From Phycisphaerae bacterium (GTDB lineage Bacteria > Planctomycetota > Phycisphaerae > UBA1845), in assembly GCA_029260165.1 (NCBI GenBank), contig JAJDDT010000050.1, positions 1-64,000 of the forward strand: a stretch of 64,000 nt of DNA, read 5' to 3'. The notes below the pieces were generated by a model. The model made no database searches. It saw only the letters and a list, made by a program, of their open reading frames with translations, and was not told the DNA's origin. The first letter of the stretch is position 1; every line of letters starts with the position of its first letter. A program made the position numbers and the translations under genes. This document shows positions 60,634 to 64,000 of the stretch, one piece after another.

Positions 60634-63048
60634 TCAGTTGGTTGCGAGGGCGTATTGTGTGTCTTTCGACGGGCCAGCCTGCTCCAGTTTTTCCAGGAGG
60701 TATTCGAGTTTGAGGTTGGCGTCCAGGAGGATGGGGTTGTCGGGGTCATTGGCGGGGTAGATGATGTTCATGGGGACCCCCGCGCGTTTGAATGCTTTCA
60801 GTTGTGCAGCGATGTCGGGGTTTTTCAGGGTAAAATCGGCCTTGAAGGCGATGACGCCCAGCTCTTCCATTTTGGCGCGGACCTGGGGTGTGTTGATGGC
60901 GACTTTCTTGTTGACCTTGCAGACGGTGCACCAGTCAGCCGTGTAGTCAATGAAGACGGTTTTGCCGGATTCGATGGCTTCGTCGACGGCGCAGGTGTTC
61001 CATTTCTTCCAGGGTATTCCTTCGGACCAGTCATCGACGCAGAAGGTGAGTTGGTTTTTCTTTGATTTTTGAGCAGCCATCGCTTCGCTGATGGGACTGA
61101 CGTATCCGAAGATGAGCGCTGCGGAGGCAACGATCGTTCCGAACGCTCCCGCCCGGTATTTGAGGATTTGGGGTTTGGACATGGACAATGTGATCTTGCC
61201 GAGTATCCAGCAGGCCAGCGCGATGGCGACGAAAAAGACAAAGGTCAGTTCGAGTCCTTTGACACCGATTTGTGAGGAAAGTGGATGTGCAAGCCAGACG
61301 ACCATGGTGAGCAGTGCGAAACCCATGATGCGTTCAAAGGTGATCATCCATTGGCCTGGTCTTGGCAGGAAGCTGAGCCAGTTGGGATTGGCGCCGAGGA
61401 GCATGTAAGGGCTGGCCATCCCGAGTCCGGCGAAGAGGAATGCGGAGATGGCGATGTGTTGTGGTTGTTGGGTGGCCCATCCGAAGGCACCGGCGAGCAG
61501 CGGACCGGTGCAGGCGAAACCGAGGACGGGTGCGAGTGCTCCTTTTCCGAAAGAGGCGAGTGGTCCTTCCTTGTTGATTTGTGCGTCGAGGTTGGTGGCG
61601 ACGGTGGGAACCTGCAAGGTGTAGACACCGAGCATGCTGAGCGCGAGGGCCATCACGACGGCGCAGAGGGTGATAACGGCGATGGGGTATTGGAGGATGT
61701 TTTGTCCGCTGGATGCGAGGAGTCCGAGGATGACGAAGAAGAGCATGACGCCTGCACCGAACGCGAGTCCGAGGATGAGGGTGCGTTTTCGTGATTCGTG
61801 TGCCTGCTGGACGAAGCCCATGACCTTGATGGAGAGGAGGGGGAGGACGCAGGGCGTTGCGTTGACGAACAGGCCATAGAGGAAGCAGAAGAAGAAGAGT
61901 CCTGCGGTGCCGAACCTGGCGAGGAAGCCACCGGGTTGGTCGGTTGTTGCTTCGATAGGGAGTAGGTCGGCGGGGCTTGTGCCGTCGGGGTCGATGGTGA
62001 TGGTGTCGGCTGTGATGGTTGCGTTGTCGATGGTGATGGTTGTGCCTGCGTCGGCGTGGGCGGTGTCGTTGGTGGTTGGGGCGGCGTTGGCGGATGAGAT
62101 GGGGATGTTGAGTGACCATTCGACGGCTTCTTTCGGGAAACATTTGCCCTTGTCATCGCAGGCCTGGTAGACAAAGAGTCCGGTGAAGTCCTTGTTGTGG
62201 CCTGCGAGGTCGTCGAATGCTTCGGCTTTGACTTTGATGGTAATGTGATCGGCGAATTCGGCGACGGTGCCGATGGGGAGTTTTCGTGTTTGGGCGGCGG
62301 GGAATTGTGGGTTTTCAAAATAACCTTCCTCGAAGGGTCCCATGAAGACCGCGGTGGCGATGAGTCCTGGGAGCGAGGGATTGTTGGATTGTATGTGGAA
62401 TCCCTTGTTGATGGCGATGTCAAGGTGGATTTCGAATTTTGAATCCGGGGCGAGTTCCCCGGCACCGAGTCTGGGGGTGATCGTGACGAACCTTGCGTGG
62501 CCATCGGGGGTCGGGAGTTTTTTGTGGGCGCTGGTGAACAGGGCGGTGTTGGCTGGTTTGGACTGATCGGGCGACGAGGCGACGGGGATGGTGACGGTGG
62601 CGGCCTGGGTTTCGGGAATGCAATTTTGGGCGCAGACGAGCCATTTGAAGTCGGCGGCGATTTTGATGGATGAGGCTGGGATGTTTGCGGGCGGGGTGAC
62701 GGTGACGAGGAGGACGGGTTTGCCCTCGTGAATGTTGGTGACAATGGTGTGGGCATCGTGTCGTTGGGGGACGGGGTGTTGGAACGTGGAGACGGAGAAG
62801 CCTTCCGGCAGGTTCCATTTCGCGGTTGGGGCAGCCCCTGCGTCGCCGGGGTTGGACCAATAGATATGCCAGTGGTTTTGGATGTCGAACCGCAGGGCGA
62901 GTTCGAAGGGCTTGCCCGGGGTGATGGCGGTCACCGAGGGGATCAGTTGGACGGTGGCCTTGGCTGCGAAAGCAGGGGTCGCTGTCAGGCACAGGGCCAA
63001 CACGGGTGCGAATCGGCGGAGCAGTGCGGCGCGTGAACGTCTGGTCAT
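60634..63048 (-). CDS. dsbD: DsbD-like thiol:disulfide interchange protein
   Basis: 804 aa. After a signal peptide come two DsbD-alpha-like beta domains (residues ~30-150 with CAQNC; ~185-320 with YQACDDKGKC). The transmembrane transporter follows (NATPCVLPLLSIKVMGF and LGFACTGPLLAGAFGW hold the redox pair) and then a C-terminal thioredoxin domain with DYTADWCTVCKVNKKVA. It carries reducing power from the cytoplasm to the periplasm. GGGAG precedes the start. Confidence 0.92.
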   Translation of the reverse strand: MTRRSRAALLRRFAPVLALCLTATPAFAAKATVQLIPSVTAITPGKPFELALRFDIQNHWHIYWSNPGDAGAAPTAKWNLPEGFSVSTFQHPVPQRHDAHTIVTNIHEGKPVLLVTVTPPANIPASSIKIAADFKWLVCAQNCIPETQAATVTIPVASSPDQSKPANTALFTSAHKKLPTPDGHARFVTITPRLGAGELAPDSKFEIHLDIAINKGFHIQSNNPSLPGLIATAVFMGPFEEGYFENPQFPAAQTRKLPIGTVAEFADHITIKVKAEAFDDLAGHNKDFTGLFVYQACDDKGKCFPKEAVEWSLNIPISSANAAPTTNDTAHADAGTTITIDNATITADTITIDPDGTSPADLLPIEATTDQPGGFLARFGTAGLFFFCFLYGLFVNATPCVLPLLSIKVMGFVQQAHESRKRTLILGLAFGAGVMLFFVILGLLASSGQNILQYPIAVITLCAVVMALALSMLGVYTLQVPTVATNLDAQINKEGPLASFGKGALAPVLGFACTGPLLAGAFGWATQQPQHIAISAFLFAGLGMASPYMLLGANPNWLSFLPRPGQWMITFERIMGFALLTMVVWLAHPLSSQIGVKGLELTFVFFVAIALACWILGKITLSMSKPQILKYRAGAFGTIVASAALIFGYVSPISEAMAAQKSKKNQLTFCVDDWSEGIPWKKWNTCAVDEAIESGKTVFIDYTADWCTVCKVNKKVAINTPQVRAKMEELGVIAFKADFTLKNPDIAAQLKAFKRAGVPMNIIYPANDPDNPILLDANLKLEYLLEKLEQAGPSKDTQYALATN

Positions 63049-63212
63049 TTGGGTGTCTCCCGTTGCGTCGTTTTGAGTCGTGATCGCTGGCTCGCCATTG
63101 TAGTACGAAATCTGCGTTTGGTTGATCGCGCGACGGGACGGGAATGCGTGGGTTGTTGCGCAGCCGTTATTTCAGTGTTGCTTGAAAAACGGCAGTTTGG
63201 GTACCCGGGTCG

Positions 63213-63240
63213 TTGACAGGCTTTCAAGTGACCCTATATT
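63213..63240 (+). promoter_or_regulatory. Strong sigma-70-like promoter
   Basis: TTGACA, 16 bases, TATATT. No ORF follows for about 560 bases. The stretch 63247-63810 shows no convincing gene or known RNA. Confidence 0.6.
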
Positions 63241-63810
63241 GTTTGCTCGGCGGGGTGTTTTCGCACTTCCGTCGGCGATAGTAGACGTCACGGTCCTGCC
63301 TGAGGGTGGGGCTGTGTTCTGGAGGAAAAATGGTGCCATTTTCGACCCTGCACGATGCGGGGGCGTTCAGCGGTAACCGCGCCTGGCTCGCGTTGGCAGT
63401 TGAAAGCGTTATCGTCCGCACCTGCGATTATCGGGTGTCTGCCGGCGGTTGAGCGAGAATGAATAGACCGTGTGTTTGTCGGAGAAACGCGAGTTGGCGT
63501 GCGTCGAACGGTTCATTGCATGAGAAAAGGGGAAGCTCGGCGGGGCGTTGCCTTGGCTGGGTTGTGGGATTCTTGATTTGAATTTGTGTCGGCGGACGTT
63601 TTGTTGCGTTCTTTGCGATGCGTGTCTGGCGGGCTGAACACCTCTTGTTGCGTGTGTGGGTTGGCTGACGGGTTCTTCCGTTGGTTGGTTTATCCAAATG
63701 GCACTTTGAAACTGGCGCCTGTCGGTCGGGTTTTGATCGACGGATGGGTTGTGCCGGGCGGTTTGTGCGGGTTTTTCGCGAGGCCGTCATGCATTGGGCA
63801 GGGATTTATC

Positions 63811-64000
63811 GTGCAAATATTCTCATTGTTGATTGCGACTTTGGTGCTTGGTGCGGATGGTCCGGTCAGTGCGCCGCAGGGATCGGCGGTTCCTGAGGTT
63901 CCGCCGTTGTATTTCGTCGCGTTGATCGTGATTGGTTTTGTTCTGGGTGGTGGAGCGGCCTGGTTCATGCTCTATGCATTTGGGAAGGAGAAGGTCCGGG
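63811..64000 (+). CDS. Small exported/membrane protein, cut by window end
   Basis: Starting at GTG 63811 the frame reads a short hydrophobic segment (VQIFSLLIATLVLGADG), a Pro-rich linker, and a membrane helix PLYFVALIVIGFVLGGGAAWFMLYAFGKEK, and stays open to the end. TTG at 63763 is another possible start. Family unknown; only 63 residues are visible. Confidence 0.55.
   Translation, partial: MQIFSLLIATLVLGADGPVSAPQGSAVPEVPPLYFVALIVIGFVLGGGAAWFMLYAFGKEKVR

Noticed and set aside
61653-62756. 367-aa Ser/Pro/Thr-rich ORF on the minus strand
   Set aside because: It is a frame shadow of the dsbD gene, produced by its C-rich codons.
63300-63450. RNase P RNA or tmRNA in the gene-free stretch
   Set aside because: The conserved cores of these RNAs are absent despite a GAGGAAA-like segment.

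Overview
The window looks like chromosome from a planctomycete, most likely of the Phycisphaerae type. GC content is moderate to high. Several short membrane proteins end in a CxxC...CPECG zinc ribbon, and there is an Hsp70-FHA module, a parallel beta-helix protein with a dockerin-like acidic tail, DUF3052, DUF885 and a DUF115/Maf-type glycosyltransferase. This placement is inference from protein style. No rRNA or tRNA gene was seen.

Layout. 1-9307: membrane/zinc-ribbon proteins, a frameshifted small gene, and genes that would fit branched-chain amino acid (leucine) breakdown (HMG-CoA-lyase-like, enoyl-CoA hydratase, acyl-CoA dehydrogenase), plus a Rieske protein, two YkgJ-type Cys-cluster proteins, an S41 protease and glyA. 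9308-9916: intergenic, with a sigma-54-type promoter and an intrinsic terminator on the minus strand that frame a probable ~200-nt small RNA. 9917-14713: tdk, a TPR protein, trmB, yggS and a lipoprotein phosphodiesterase. 15018-17808: rpsP-trmD-rplS-yraN-tatD with a visible promoter. 17805-26506: GT-C glycosyltransferase, methyltransferase, FlgM-like protein, a Ser/Thr kinase with a calcineurin-type phosphatase, fabG and a DUF885 protein.

26507-37032 is a type I-G (formerly I-U) CRISPR-Cas locus: csb1/cas7, csb2/cas5-6, cas3 (helicase then HD), a 307-aa Csb3/Cas8-like protein, a cas4-cas1 fusion, cas2, and a five-repeat array. Upstream of the operon, on the opposite strand, I read a complete miniature CRISPR-like transcription unit: promoter, degenerate repeat, 38-nt spacer, second degenerate repeat, terminator. 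The first 18 nt of its guide match 16 of 18 positions of a site about 80 bp away, next to a TTT flank, with the first eight positions perfect. The site lies just downstream of the promoter that faces the cas genes. This fits a CreR/CreA-like guide RNA through which Cascade would repress its own operon or a guarded toxin. It is the main discovery candidate of the window.

37166-48381: BaiN/YhiN flavoprotein, thioesterase, DUF3052, lipocalin, Bax-inhibitor-1 protein, thrS-infC (apparent CUG and UUG starts), then sat, nrnA and a sulfotransferase, which together touch sulfate activation, PAP recycling and PAPS use. 48532-57877: aat, a DUF115 protein fused by overlap to a nucleotidyltransferase/degenerate radical-SAM/SPASM protein, an Hsp70 paired with an FHA protein, and an FdhF/YdeP-type molybdoenzyme. 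57900-64000: a membrane protein, a secreted beta-helix protein, a DsbD-like thiol-disulfide transporter, a long leader-like region with a strong promoter, and the start of a small membrane protein that runs off the end.
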